DNA of 64,000 nucleotides from Lumnitzera littorea (Eukaryota > Streptophyta > Magnoliopsida > Myrtales > Combretaceae): NCBI GenBank assembly GCA_024138015.1, contig JAMXBB010000011.1, positions 72,606,522-72,670,521 of the forward strand, written 5' to 3'. The position numbers and the translations under genes were made by a program. The notes below the pieces were generated by a model. It ran no database searches. It was not told the DNA's origin and worked only from the letters and a program-made list of their open reading frames with translations. Shown here piece after piece: positions 25,677 to 39,200 of the stretch (positions are counted from its first letter, which is position 1; every line of letters begins with the position of its first letter).

Positions 25677-26643
25677 TAAAGGTCAGTGGATACAAGATGG
25701 GTAGGGTATGAGGCCTTACCTATTCCCTATCCTATAAGTACGGATTCTAAAATTTCTATACCCAGAACTTATCTTGTGACATCTTAAAACTACTTTATAC
25801 CCTATAAACTTTACAGGGTACAAGGTGCCCTATAAAACCTCTTTTTTTTTTTTACCTTATCTTCTTTCAAAATATTGTGCAAACACATAATTAATATCAA
25901 ACCTATAATTATACTAATGGACTAAATAGTAATAATTTAAAGGTTTTTATATTTGGAACAGATCTTACTATTACGGTATGAAATTTTGAAGGGTAAAGTA
26001 AACAAAATTCCTACAATTGGAAACATTCAACCCTTGGTTAGGTCATACTAAATTGTTTTTCTATTTTTTTCTTTGCAAATCATCAAAATAAGTTTTTATC
26101 AAAACGTGTAATTGTTATATGCTAAATACAATAACCATCTGTTGAGTAACTCTAATAAAATATATTGGACAATAAACTAAAAACTAAAATGTTTTTAATA
26201 CCTTTCTAGATTATGATTAGTAAAAGATGAAGAAAATAGTATAAAAATGAGATAGTAAAAAAAAGAGAGAGAGAAAGTATAACCCAAAAGGAAAAAAGAA
26301 CAAAATAGAGGGACAAGATAATAAATACAAGAGCGTATAGTCTTAAAATTTTATTATAAATTGGGCCTTTGTTGTTATTTTATCTAAAGTTATAAAAATG
26401 CAATAGTGTTAATTTTTTATTTATTAGTATTGTTCAATTAATATTACAAGGCAGGTACATGGTACCTAAAATTTGTATTCTGTAAACATTAAAGTATAGA
26501 TTCCAAGATGGGTACAAGTTACCTTGATGTCATATTCATAACCTACCTTATGGGAATAAGTTTCATGATATTGTTACTCGGAACCTACCTAGTAGAGCAA
26601 GCTCCATATGAATACCCTATATAGCAGGATTATACACTTATCC
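25677..26643. mobile_element. Possible degenerate hAT-type element with inverted ends
   Basis: The left side reads GGTCAGTGGATACAAGATGG then GTAGGGTATGAGG. The right side on the minus strand reads TAGGGATAAGTGTATAATCC then ATAGGGTATTCATATGGAGC. Both resemble the common plant hAT-MITE end 'TAGGG(A/G)TGAGCACGGG...GGGTAT'. An ...ACTTTA...TTTACAG(G/A)...TAC block also recurs inverted further in. Target duplication is not convincing and the arms are much diverged, so the ends are approximate. Confidence 0.35.
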
Positions 26644-26675
26644 CTACGTGTTTATTATCCAAACGTGCTACTCAC

Positions 26676-27306
26676 TAAGGCTGCTAAGTCAAGTCGTTGG
26701 TGAGTTATTTAAGTCCAGCTCAACTCATGAACTCGATAAGTTTAAGCTTAAAATAAAGCTTTTTATCTAAATAAGTCAAGTTCAAGCTCTTGTTTTATGT
26801 TCACAAGCTAATTCATCAGCCTCATGAGTAAGTGCATGAATAGGCTTGTAAATTTCTACATATATTATACGTGAAATATATAATTAAAACCAAAAAATTA
26901 ATATATAATATAACATATATTATGTGATATGAGATAATATATATATATATATATAGTCTAATCTTTATTCATTATTCATCTATTTATTATATATTTATTC
27001 ATTTTTATAATTAGTTGTATAGATGTATATATATATATGTATGTATGTATTATATTTATTCATTCATCTTGTACTGTAAAGCTATAAATGAGCAAGAAGC
27101 TTAGTCACTTTAAGCTTGACTTAACTTAAACTTGATTTGTAACTTGAACTTAAAATAAATCTTACTTATTTTAATAAGTCGAGCTTAAGCATATAAATTT
27201 GAGCATGATAGAAACTTGGTTTGGCTTAAGCTAGATAATTTTCAACGAGCTAAGCTTAAATCTTTAAAAAATGATTTGAACTAGGTTCAACTCGTTTGCA
27301 ATTTTA
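26676..27306. mobile_element. hAT-like MITE, 631 bp, with perfect 8 bp target duplication
   Basis: The ends are inverted: TAAGGCTGCTAAGTCAAGTC at the left, and TAAAATTGCAAACGAGTTGA on the minus strand at the right. Both continue into AG(C/T)TCAAC- and CTTAAGC-type motifs. Flanking 8-base direct repeats CTACTCAC at 26668-26675 and 27307-27314 are identical. The end sequence and duplication length are those of plant hAT elements. The interior is AT-rich, has a TA run at 26937-26955, and codes for nothing, so mobility would have depended on a transposase elsewhere. Confidence 0.85.
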
Positions 27307-28200
27307 CTACTCACATTTCAAGCTCCCTTATAGATGGTCAAGATCTCTCTAATTATATCTATTCATGTAATCAATTTGCTACAATGATATTGTTTACATG
27401 ATATATAAGAGTTCCACTTGAACCCCCCATAAGCTTTCCATAACCCCAATTGATTAGTGAGAAGGCATTGTCAGTGCGTTGAAGGATGGACTATTTTCTT
27501 TTCCATGTCCACAAAATCAAAGAAAGAAGGCAATTAAAATTAAACTAAATCAAATTCGAGTAGGATGAAAGGTCATTCGAAATATCAAGAGTCAAAATTT
27601 TCTCTCATTTGGGCCTCTAAAGGGCCCTTTTGGCTTATAGTTTTGGTATTATTTTGGCACAACTTTGAAACTAGACATTTGAATCATTTGAATGATAAAG
27701 ATACTGAGAAAATAATATAACGCTATATATATATATATATATAACAAATATAAATCAAATACATACGAAGTTCAAACGCCGAAAATAGATTTCACCGCAT
27801 TACAATACAAACTTGTTCGATCAGAATCAGATGAATTGTACCATCTTTCAAACCAGCCCATTAACCCACATCTTTAATCCTTGCTTTGTATTCTCAAGAT
27901 AGATGATGATTGCCCTTACAAAGACAAAACAAAAGTGGGGCTACAGATTCATTAATCATGTTTTGAAAGTCCCTATAAATACGTCTTCCTTCGTCTTTCC
28001 TTATACGAGAAGGATCTGAAAATTTGATTAGAATTGCTTTGGGGACGATGTGAATTATTTGATGCGGCACATGACTAGATGTTGTATACCTCTTCAATTT
28101 TAATTAAAGCGTTGGGTATATATGCCTACTTAGATCCAACATGATGGTAAGAATCAGGACCAAAATCATTTTTCAGCAAAGAGAGAAATTACATATGATC
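27307..28200. other. Intergenic DNA, no supported gene
   Basis: Contains a (TA)n run at 27724-27743. A small minus-strand frame at 27894-28097 has no recognisable domain. Nothing else was seen. Confidence 0.5.
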
Positions 28201-30771
28201 CTGTCGATGCATGAATTTGGGAGAGTGGTTAAAGTTGGGGTAACTTACAAAACGAAGCAAACTTAAGCCATCAAAGGTGTACCAGGTTGGTTCTAGTGTG
28301 TCAACTTTGATACTTAAGTCGGTACTAAACTTAGTGAGTATATAGAAAAACATAGAATACGTAGGAGTAAGAGAGTTCGAGTCCCTTACCTATAGGGGTT
28401 ACCCAGTATACATAGGCATGTCCACTGGAGGCTTTCAGTATCTAGCCAAGTTGTTCCTAATTTGTCTTCTTTTGAACCAATGAGCTGGGCCTGTGTATCA
28501 TGGGCTTGAAGGCCTAAGCTCTAAGGGGTTGAAGATGAGAGCTTGGGAGATTCCTTTTAATGATGTTTTCCAAGCTATAGGAAGCTTAATATGCCAACAC
28601 AAGGATAAACGGCCATGGTTATATTAAGGGGTGGGTTGAGTCTAAGCTATGGCTCGAAAAATAATGAAAGTCAAGGGGTTTTGGCAAAACTCAAACACAG
28701 ATTAGCAAATATAACACACCATCAACCTTACATGAATTGGATAACCAACTTAATATGATACACAACATAGTTATATCAGTTACTCACCACAATCCTTGTT
28801 AAAGGGGCTGATAAGAGCTAAGTTAGTCTCAGTATCTTAAGCTAACTTAAGAACAACAATAGAGGAAAAATGCAAAATATTTACTATATTTGATAACTTA
28901 ATGATGCAGCTATACAAATGAGGGTATTTATTTCCTCCACTTTAGTGCATCTCCTTACATGTAGCAATTACAAAAAGGGGTAAGTTACTATTAAGGAAAA
29001 TCCTATGTTATGCACAAAATGGAAGGGGTAAATGAGAAAAGACTAAAAGTACATTCTAACAATATAGTAGAGTATGAATAGAGCTCATGGACACATGTTA
29101 GTGTCCATCTTGATGGAATTAAGCTATGTGTAATGGCACCAAATTGAATTAGAGTTAGGTTGATAGTTGGTCGAGCTAAAGGGAGGTTGTCAAATGTGTT
29201 ATGCTATTGTCCAACATGTACAACTTGGATATAAGCTAACAAAGGGGAAGGTTGGCAGTCTTCCAAACAAGTCGGTAAATGGCATGAGAGGTTAGGAAAT
29301 GCAACATCAAAATATTGGTTAAGGTTGTCAAGCTGTAAGCCGAGTAGGCTGAGCTATCCTTAAGTTAGGACAATTTAACACAATCTTACTACATCATGGA
29401 AAAGGGTGTATAGGAGCTTAAAAAATTGAGTAACTTGGATTCAGTCATTAGGGAAGACTCCTTAAGACTCAGTAAGAGGGAGATAATCTAGTATACCATG
29501 CTCTCGAGTCCCTTAACTTGAGCATGGGTAAGGAGACTTCACGTTTGGTCCCTATTAAAGCTCATATTGAGCTCTAGTAAAGCCACCCATTGTGCTGGTG
29601 ACTTAGCCTATATTATGACTTGGTTAGCTAAGCTTTGGGGAGCTTGACCCAGAGTCTAAAGAGGTTGGTCTTGAGCTTTTAGGCTTAGCCTATGCTTTGA
29701 GCAAAATGGTTTAAGCTTAGATGACTATGTACAAAATAGCCTATTAACACTTGCCTTCCACTCTCACTAGTAATAGGTTTGGTAAGGAGAATAAGCTCTT
29801 GATAAGGTCTCTAGGGTCCTAAGTCAAGTTTTTGAACATGCGAGGGTCTATGGATGACCTACTCCCTTGTGCCGCTGACCTTACCCTTAATGGTAGTGAC
29901 CTGGAACTTCAATAGTAAGGTGCCCGATAAGGCAGTCAATTCAAGCTAGACTAGACTTGTGCTACATAATGAAGACTAAATAGGTTCTAAGCTAGTGTGA
30001 CATGCAACGGAATGTTTTAGTAACTATAGACTTTTTCCCCTTGAGATCAAGTTGTAGTAACTTGATTCTAAACTTGGATAAATGGAGCAATCTAATCTTG
30101 CTAATAGATGTTGGATCTGAGGTATTGTAACTTGTTGTAAAAGCCTTAATTCATATCTCTACACACATTAATTTGAGTTCATTTAATGCCAATGGCACAT
30201 GGCAAGAAACCATTGGCCATGTTGATATGTTGTGATCTTGCTCAAAAGATTTTAGTCCTTTTTTTTTTTTTTTTGTATGATACATAGAGAGATCTAGTGG
30301 AGGCTTGTCATGTCAATTCACTCCATGTTGCTACCAATCATTTTCATAGCATGCCTATAAATTGGCCAAACATTACTTAAAGTTCACTTCTCTACACTTT
30401 TGCCATAAGTAATTTTTTTCTTTAACTTCTTAGATTTTTCTTTAAATTTTTTTTTTTTTAATCTTCAACTTTTACATTAAGTGTAAAACTCCTTCATGAA
30501 TCTTTCAATCTTTTGTCAAGCATCGAAGGTATGGATGCGATACCTCTTTCTCTTATACTTATAAGTGATAGGGTGGACCATGCCCTTAAGACTATACCTT
30601 ACCCTTCCCCCTTAACCCCTCAAGACTAACCCACAAGGGGTAAAGACAACAAGCCCTTTGAGGCAAACACATGGTACGGTGATGTCGACAAGTGATACCA
30701 TCACTACGATTAGTGATAGATTAGTGAAGATGAGTGATTTCCAAGAGATGTATATGCAAATAATGGGAAAC
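28200..30771 (+). other. Left part of an unidentified decayed repeat, split by the Ty3/gypsy insertion
   Basis: Base composition is less AT-rich than the flanks, with many G-rich, stop-riddled frames typical of old retroelement DNA. It ends in GAAAC (30767-30771), the left target duplication of the gypsy element. The same style of sequence resumes at 40084, so the two parts are read as one former element about 4.8 kb long or more. No recognisable gag, RT or integrase motif was found, and I cannot name it. Confidence 0.4.
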
Positions 30772-31637
30772 TAATAGGAATTAGGCTACTTGGCATTTGA
30801 CCTGCAGCTGAGCCTGATGATTAGAAGGGTTGGTAAGGCGGATTCTCTTGCTCCAGCCAATTCTTACCAAAGCCAAGTATCTTTTTGTCAAGTCACTTTG
30901 TATGCCGAGCCAAATGATTACCCATCTCTTTGAAGTATGTTGAATTGTTGAATGCCGAGAGAGTTGTCAAACCTTGCGTATTTGCTTAGCTATGTCCAAA
31001 CCGTCCAATTTCTCGGCGCTACCTTTGCCGAGAAGCCAAAAGATAGACCTTGGGCTAATTAGTTGCTCCTGCTAAGACAAGTGCCCTGACCTTTGTGTCT
31101 ACATCCTCCAACAAGGTCACCAACATACCCATGCCATGTGTATAATACTACATGAAGAATCTATTACACCAATCATTGTTTTTCTTAAATATTTCTTTTT
31201 ACCCTTTATATTCTTGTACATTACTTCTTTAGGGAAATACCCTTTTTGTCTTTTTCCCTTTTGTTCTTAGGTATAAATACCCCCTGTACATGTAGCCACA
31301 ATAGATCAGACTACCATTAATATACTAAATATTCTTCTTCTTCTTCTTCTTGTAAACACTAATTGTTTATTTTCATTCCACTTTTATCCTAACTCTTAAG
31401 TAAGGCTAGGTGGTGAGTAACCTCATCGGTCCAATTTGTAAGTCATATTGAGTTATGCCGTGAGTCCACGGAAGTTCCATTGGTGCATCATATCCATTGA
31501 AGCTATTTGTGGGTTTGCTTACTTTTCATTCACTTTGTTCTTTCGCACATTCCCTATCACCCCCTCTTTCAAGCTTTTGACAAGCTTGGACCCATTCAGC
31601 GAACGGCTATGTCTGTTCTTAATCATAGCTTGTATCA
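30772..31637 (+). repeat. 5' LTR of the Ty3/gypsy element
   Basis: 866 bases that align along their whole length with 39209-40083. The expected TG start has decayed to TA, and the end is ...TGTATCA. It holds a TATA box (GTATAAATAC at 31271-31280) and a (TTC)n run (31332-31351), and should contain the start of the element's transcript. Confidence 0.88.
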
Positions 31638-31640
31638 TCT

Positions 31641-31652
31641 TGGTATCGAAGC
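31641..31652 (+). other. Degenerate primer binding site (tRNA-iMet type)
   Basis: TGGTATCGAAGC lies three bases after the 5' LTR end. It resembles the plant primer site TGGTATCAGAGC that pairs with initiator methionine tRNA, with two adjacent bases changed. Confidence 0.75.
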
Positions 31653-31786
31653 AAAAGTTTCACTTGAGTTGTAGTTTGTTTTTGAAGTTCTGTTTATATT
31701 TTGTTTTGCGTGTGTAAAACAGAATAAGTTACTAAGTTCATCTTAGCTACTATGTTTGCTAGCTGTTTAGTTTTTAGTTTAAAGAA

Positions 31787-33090
31787 ATGACAGATCCAAG
31801 TATTGATAATGGGGCTGGAGATGATAACGGTGATATTGTCCACTACAACCAACAATCTCAAGGTACTCCAAGAAGCACTAACGAGAGACTTAATGAAGGG
31901 GCTAACCTCTCAGTAGATTTAACCTGAGCCATTCACACGTTGGCCTATTGACCAACTGAAGCTGTACCTAACACCTCACAAGTTGCTTAACTTACTAGAG
32001 ATCAAAACCTAGCTCGACCAATTCGAGGTGGAGGAGTAGGTGGGTGAGTAAGATGAAGAACAGACCTGAGAGAATTAGAGGAAGAAGACAAGGAAGAGTA
32101 TTTTGAAGAAGAACAAGCTCAAGTTCTAGTCCCTAAAGCATCTGACCATGTGAAGTTTCGGATTCTAAGCTTCAATGTAATGTATCTAGGAGTATTGATG
32201 AATATTTAGAATGGGAAGAGAAAGTGGAGCATGTTTTTTACTATTATTAGTACTAAAATTACGAGAAAGTGAAAATTGCTGCTATTAAGTTTTTCAGGTA
32301 TGCTTCTATATGGTGGAAAAAATTCCAGGCTACGAAAAGGTGAGAAAGTTACCAAAAGATTAATACTTAGCCTAAAATGAATAGAATACTAAGAAAAAGA
32401 TTCATATCAGATATTTATCTGCAAAACACTTTTAATCGGTTTTAGGAGCTGAGACAAGGAGGCTGAACAATTGACGAATATGTCCAAGAATTCCAAATAC
32501 TCATGATTCGATGTGAAGTGGAGGAACCACCAGCACGAACAATCTTTAGGTTCCTTACTAGGTTATAAGGTGACATTGAAGATATTGTGGAGCTCCAACG
32601 ATTTACCACGATGGATGAAGTCATTAGAATAGCTCAATAAGTGGAGAGGCAAAAAAGAAGCCGAGTAGTGACTAAACTACCGACTAACCAACCAAGACAG
32701 GGAAGTCATCAAGCTTAGTCAAGTATCGAACTGATCCACAAGGTGGATGTCCGAGTTAAGCAAAAAGGCCAACCTAACAGTGACATGCCGACCTAAATTT
32801 TTGAGAAAGGGCAAAAATCCGATAGGAAGACGAGCCCGACCAAGTGCTTCAAGTACCAAAGGTTCGGACATATGGCTGCTCACTGTTCAAACCGAAGGAC
32901 TATGATCATCAAGGGAGATGTCTCAAAGCTAGAGTTAGAAAGTATTGATAAGGAACTTGAGGAAGCAGAGAATACTGCCGATAAAGAAGCTACCGAGAAG
33001 GAATTGATTGAAGAGGATGTGTTTACTAAGGACTTGGACCAATTGGTCCTGGTTATCCGACGCACAATAAACTTGTAACCCTCATAGGAA
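31787..33090 (+). pseudogene. gag remnant of the Ty3/gypsy element
   Basis: Starts at an ATG (31787) about 150 bases after the 5' LTR, with an acidic N-terminus, and breaks at a stop about 46 codons later. Further stops follow. Near the end is the nucleocapsid zinc knuckle (32845-32886), expected as C-X2-C-X4-H-X4-C. Here the second cysteine is a tyrosine, so the finger is broken. The part 32872-33078 still reads as an acidic Glu-rich stretch that leads to the protease. The gag of this family would package the element's RNA in cytoplasmic particles; this copy cannot. Confidence 0.8.
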
Positions 33091-33270
33091 GAGGAGTAGA
33101 AGGAAAACTTGTTTTATACCACCTATAAAGTGAATAATTAGGTGAACACATTAATTGTCGATAGTGGAAGTTGTACTAATGTGGCATCAACTGATCTAAT
33201 CACAAGTCAAAACTGTCGACTATTGCACACTTGAGGCCATAAAAGTTGAATTGATTAAGTGAGAAAGGGG

Positions 33271-36187
33271 TGTAAGACCTACAATTTGGTATTCGAGATT
33301 CGGTTTGTAAAATTTAGGACAATCAAGCAAATCGTCCGATCTAGCCCAAATTTTATGACTAAGCTAAGAATATTAGTAAAAGTGATCATATGAGTTTAGA
33401 TTTAGGAAAATAAATAATAAAATAATTAATTATTATAATATTGAATTATATGTAAATCTTCCGTTATTTATCGAAAACATGCAAAATAAGTTTTGATAAC
33501 TAACGAATCGAAAAAGATAAATTATATGCATAGTAAAAATTATAAAATAACTTAAATAATATTTAGAAGTATTTATTTGTACTGTATATGAATTTACATG
33601 TAAGTAGAAATACGCATAATTACTTAAAATACATGAAATATGCTAAAATAATGTTCAATAATTAAAGAAAATTCATAAAAAATTAAAGAAAAATATGGAA
33701 ATGTGAAGAAAACTCTAGAATTAAGGCATAGTAGCTTAGTCTTTAAGAAATAAAGGTAACCAATTAAATTAAGCCAAACAAAAAGCAAATTTGGAAGAAA
33801 ATAAGGACACTTGTCAAGTCTGTAAATTCAGAAACCTACAATCCAAACCTCATTTAGTTAGTTTGGAATTCAAAAGAATTAAGGAGAAAACAAGAAGAGA
33901 GGAGAGGGAATTTCTAGGAAAAAATTAGAAAATTAGTGTGCAATTAGAGCCTTAGAAGAGAACTTCCACCTGACAGCGACCTGAGAGTGGACGGCCACCA
34001 CCACCACACAGTGGTGATAGTGCCCAATACTGTCGACAAGGCCTTGGTGGCCAGAGCAGCCAACGTTGATAAGTTACAATTCCCTCCCGATTTTTTCTTA
34101 AATTATTAAAAATATTTGAAAAATTATGAATCTTGTAATTGTAGGATATTTTAGTATGTAGATTTAGAGGAAAATTTTATTTTATTGAATTTATATCTAG
34201 AAATATATTGTCCTTAAGAAATTTCACAAACCCGAGCTTTGTTCGAATTAAAAATAAATAGGCTTAAGAGTGTAGTTTTGGACTCAAAATTTTTGTATAA
34301 ACTACTTAAATGATATAGAATAGTGCCACAAATCCCTTTTTGAGAAATTAATTTTTGAAAATTTTAAGTGATTTTTAGGCCCTTAAAATATGTATATAAT
34401 TAAGGATTTTTTAGGGTTAATTAATGATTAATTGAATAATTAGTGATTGAGTATATAATTAGAAATTTTAAGATGTTCATATCTAATGTGGTATAATAAT
34501 TATGGTATTTAGGGAGTTGGATGTGATTTTTAGGGGTATAATGTAGTAAATATAGGTAATTTTGATAATATGTGAAATTGGAATTTTGGTAAATATAAAA
34601 TATTAAGTTAAAATGGATAATATAATAATAATATTAATACGTATTAAATCTAGTATAGAACTTAAATTTAGGTAATTATATAAAAAAATATAAAATTTTC
34701 TCACATCGGGAATAATCTCGGTAGTTGAGTTAGGATATAGGATATACTGTACAAGCCAAAATACTGGTTAGGAGTTAAATTTGATATTTATGAAACCCAA
34801 TAATAATGTGATTAATTTCACTTTATGCGTCGAAATGAGTTTTTAGGATTCGCATATAAAATCGTACTTAGAAACAGAACTATAACCTAATTTAAAAATT
34901 AATTTGGAAACTAAATCGAAACTTAGCATAAAGCAAGATTAATTGTAAAAGACTTGAAAACATAAATAATTGGGTATATTAAACCTTAAACAAAAGATAA
35001 CAATAAGCATTATAGGATAAAACCAACCTATAGTAGTTATGTGGAAAACTAAAATAATATTTGTATTATAAGGATTTTTAGCAATAACCAATACAAGACC
35101 TACCTCAAGTGAGCAAGTAAAGAGTCCAAGTAAGTTGGGATTAATACATTGCTGTATTTCAAAGTACTAATTTGTAGTACTTGGAGGCTTGGAATTGTAC
35201 TTAATTATATTTGTTAAATAGTTGATTGTGCGCATGTATTTATTTCTAAGTTGATAATGTAATTTGATTTACTACTTTGGCTTATATTGTATGATTTATA
35301 TGAAATGATTGATCACCCTAAACTAGACCTACTTAAATATCTGACTTGTAAACATGAATTAAACCTGCATAGCAACCCATTAAGAGAAAACTAGGATTCT
35401 TCAGCCAAATGTCGATCCCTTCAATAGGGATGGTATTGGATAGCATAATTGGTCCCTTCTTCATCTTTAGTTGAACTAAGTGATAGGTGAGGAGGTCGCG
35501 GCAAGGTAAAGTCAATGGTTTGAAGGTAGTCGCGGGAGGAGTAGAGTCTCCATTACAAAAGCTTGGGTTTGGTCGTAAGCTATTGTATTAATGAAAACTC
35601 CTCAACCCAGATTAGAGCGAGTGCAATTTCTGTAATCTTACGACGAAATAAATAACATCGTGCAATGGCATTTGCTTATACATGCATAGCATCTAACTAA
35701 TGTGGTTGATAATAGTATTTGTCTTTGTTGTATGGTTTTAAGTCTCTATCCCAATTTACTAAGTTATGATTGCTCATATCCCTATAAATATTGTTATAGG
35801 TGTTAGTAAAGAAGCGACCTATAATTACCCTAAAGCTAACAATTGTTGGATCTTGGGGGAATGAAGATATAAAATGAAGACCGGATACACTCTTAAGTTT
35901 AGATTTGTCTTTTAAGCTTTTAGCATTAATTTACAAATTTCTCAAGTAAATTATGTTAGGTTGTTAAATCTTGTAAATATACTCAAATTATTTTAATATA
36001 AGTATGTATTTTTCTCAAGTTTATAAGTAAATAAAATATTTAATTTATGAACTATTTACTTCAAAGCAGATTAGTTATGAATGCCTTATGTAAATCAAGT
36101 CTAAGATAGCAGCTATATGGCTAACTTTTATCTTAGAATGATTTGCACGGTGGAACTGTTACGACTCTTTCACTTTGGAGCATAACA
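33271..36187 (+). mobile_element. Family-L solo LTR (L2) inserted in the gypsy protease
   Basis: A 2917-base non-coding block starts TGTAAGACCTACAA and ends GGAGCATAACA (TG...CA). It is flanked by AGGGG (33266-33270) and AGGGT (36188-36192), a near-perfect 5 bp target duplication. The protease reading resumes directly after it, so the target is known and the ends are well fixed. It has no internal region or second LTR, so it is read as a solo LTR left by recombination. The most conserved part is 35385-35670. An LTR of about 3 kb is unusually long; the source element is not visible here. A large non-autonomous (LARD-like) element is the alternative. Confidence 0.8.
35385..35670 (+). other. Conserved core of family L in copy L2
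   Basis: About 285 bases shared with 46080-46360 (+), 20215-20470 (-) and 63715-64000 (-), far better kept than the rest of the LTRs. Recurrent pieces are ACTCCTCAACCCAGATTAGA, GTGCAATTTCT.TAATCT, a GTGCAATGGCATTT-like end, and a TCGCGGCAAGG stretch. It has no shared open frame in all copies. It may be the LTR promoter or an RNA structure. Confidence 0.6.
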
Positions 36188-39100
36188 AGGGTCACTACTT
36201 GTCACTCGACAAGTAGTACTACCGATTACTATCGGACATTACTCCGACAAAATTCTTTGCAATGTGCTACCCATGTATGCCTCATATGTACTGCTTGGCT
36301 GACCATAGCTGTTTGACAGGAAAGTTATTCACGACAGGTATAAGAATATGTGTATGTTCGAGAAAGATGGCCGAAAGACTACACTAAACCCGATGTTGCT
36401 GAGTGAAGTTAACAAACTATAAATTAAACTTGCTCGCAGATCGAAGAAGGCTCCGGTGATGGGTAGAGCCAAAATTTGAGAGGCCATCGATACTAACGAG
36501 CCGACCCTTATGTTGGTCAAGCACTGATTAAAGATGAGGGAATAGGGTGAACTACCTTAGGAAGGGAGAGCATTGTTGGACGAATTTGTCAATCTATTTC
36601 TAGAAGAGTTGTGTGAAGGGTTACCCCCACTACGAGGCATAGAACACTGCATTGACTTAATACCCAATGCTACCTTGCCAAGTAAGCTTGCCAATCAGAT
36701 GAGTCCTAAATAGGCTTCTAAGCTATAATGCCAAGTCAGTGAGTTACCAGAGAAGGGCTATGTTTGGGAAAGTCTTAGCCCCTTGTTGTGCTATGCCAGT
36801 GCTTCTAATGCCAAAAAAGGATAGAACCTAGTGGATGTGCATAGACAGTCGAGCAGTGAATAAGATTACAATCAAATATAAGTATCCTATTCCGAGATTA
36901 GAAGATATGTTGGATGAATTAAGTGGAGCTAAGATCTTCAGTAAGATTAATCTCAAGTCTAACTACCATCAAATTTGCATGAGGTTGGGAGATAAGTAGA
37001 AAATGGCATTCAAAACTTGACATGGACTTTATGAATGGATGGTCATACCTTTTGGCTTATCAAATGCCCTGAGTAATTTCATGAGACTGATGAACTATGT
37101 ATTGACACATCTGATAGGAAAGTGTATTGTGGTGTACTTTGATGACATCCAAGTCTATAGTATCAACATGCCAAGTCATTATAAACATCTCTGAACCGCA
37201 CTAAATATCCTCTGTGCCGAGAGATTATTCGGTAACCTTAAGAAGTGTTGTTTTTTTCAGGAAAAAGTTTTATTCTGAGGCTACGTAGTAAGTAGAGGAG
37301 GCTTATGAGTAGACAACAAAAAGATCCGAGCAATCGTCAAGTGGCCAACTCCTATTACTTGTGCCGACATGAGAAGTCTCCATGGATTGGCTTCCTTCTA
37401 TAGAAGATGTATCAGAAATTTCAACACCTTCACAGCACTACTTATTGAGTTAATAAAGAAGAACATCAACTTCTAATGGGGAGAAAAGGAGGAGAGAAGT
37501 TTCACAGAGATAAAGGAAAGATTAACCTCACCCCCTATACTATTCCTGCCTAACTTAGAGAAAATATTTGAGCTAGAGTGTAACGCGTCAAGCATTGGGA
37601 TAGGCATTGTCTTAATATAGGAAGGCTGACCAATTACCTACTATAGTGAGAAGCTTAGAAGACCTCAGCTAAATTACTCAGTATATGACAAAGAACTCTT
37701 GGCACTAATCCAAGTATTGCAAGTATGGCAGCATTATCTACTATTGAAGGAATTTATCATCTATATTGACCATGAGTCCCTTAGGTACCCCTAAAGTCAG
37801 AATAAGTTGTTGAAGTAACAGGCGAGATGGATTAAATTCCTTGGGGGATTCAATTTCATGATAAAACACAAGTAGGGAGAGAGCAATATAGTTGCAGATA
37901 CTCTTTCGAGAAGGCATGTACTTTTGAATGAACTGCAGACCAAACTATTTGGATTTGCAAGTATCAAAGAACAATATTCTAAGGATCTACACTTTAGGCC
38001 CATACTTGCGCGTTGTGTCAATAGAAGGATAGATGATGAGTATCATATGGAGGAAAGATACTTATTCCAAGGAGAATTTGTGTATGCTGACTTATTCACT
38101 TCGGGAGGTGCTGATCAGGGAAGCCCACAATGGAGGACTATCCGACCATTTTGGGGAGAAAAAGACGTATGAATTGTTAAGTGGTCGATTCTTTTGGCTA
38201 AGAATGAGACGAAATGTACACCGAGTTCTTGAAAGTTATACCATGTGCAAGAGGGTTAAGTACTGAGTCGAACAAGGAAAAGCAATGCCTTTGCCTATTC
38301 CGACGAAGCCATGGACTGAATTAAGCATGGAATTTGTTCTTGGACTACTACGAACTTCTTGAGGCAAAGATTTTGTAATGGTTGTTGTAAATAAGTTCAA
38401 CAAGATGGCACACTTCATGCTCTGTTCCAAGACTAACAACGCTTTGGTTATTGCTTCTGTTTTCTTGTAGAAGATTATGCAGTTATACGACATGTCGAGA
38501 AGTGTAGTCTCCCATAGAGACTCGATGTTCTTAAGTCATTTCTAGAGGACCTTGTGGCGTCATATGAGAACCAAACTACTATTTAGTACTTCGCGTTACC
38601 CCTAAACTGATAGATAAACAAAGGTGGTTAATCGTACTTTAGGATCACTAGTCCGAGCTGCAATGGGGCAAGACTTGGCTAACTAAGATGTCTGCTTACC
38701 AGTGGTCAAATTCACTTACAACCAAATAGTGCATGACACCGCTAAGCAGACCCCCTTTGAAGTGGTCTATGGTTTTAATCCCAAGTTACCCCTCAATCAT
38801 ACCCTTATACCTATACCCATGCAAGAAGACCCTAATGCAAGAGCTAGAGCACAATCCCTTAAATACATCTAAGACAAAGTCACTCGGCACATCGACTAAA
38901 TTGCTAGATGTATGCAAGAGAAGGCCAAAGATAGGACATCGAAACATTTTCAATCGCGAGACTTGGTGTGGTTGTACCTAAATAAAGAGAGGTTTTCGAG
39001 CAAGAGAAGGAACAAACATCCCCAAGAGTTAAAGGACCTTTTAGAATCCTCCAGAAGATCAATGATAATGCCTACAAATCGGAGTTGCCCAAGGACTATG

Positions 39101-39200
39101 GGGTTCTGACACCTTTAACATTGCCGACCTCAGTCTATATCACCCTAACAAAGAGCTGATCGAAGACCATTCAGATTTGATCCCAAATCCAAATCAACTC

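Larger units (their letters stand above)
23184..26675. other. Intergenic DNA, no supported gene
   Basis: AT-rich sequence with a (TA)n run at about 23551-23569 and a poly-A/(AG)n run at 24482-24516. A minus-strand open frame at 23716-24075 has no family I recognise. A poly-T run breaks its middle, so I do not call it a gene. A degenerate inverted pair at about 25677-26643 is listed separately. Confidence 0.45.

Noticed and set aside
28340..28400. tRNA-like B box (GTTCGAGTCCC)
   Set aside because: No matching A box, acceptor stem or anticodon arm upstream at tRNA spacing.
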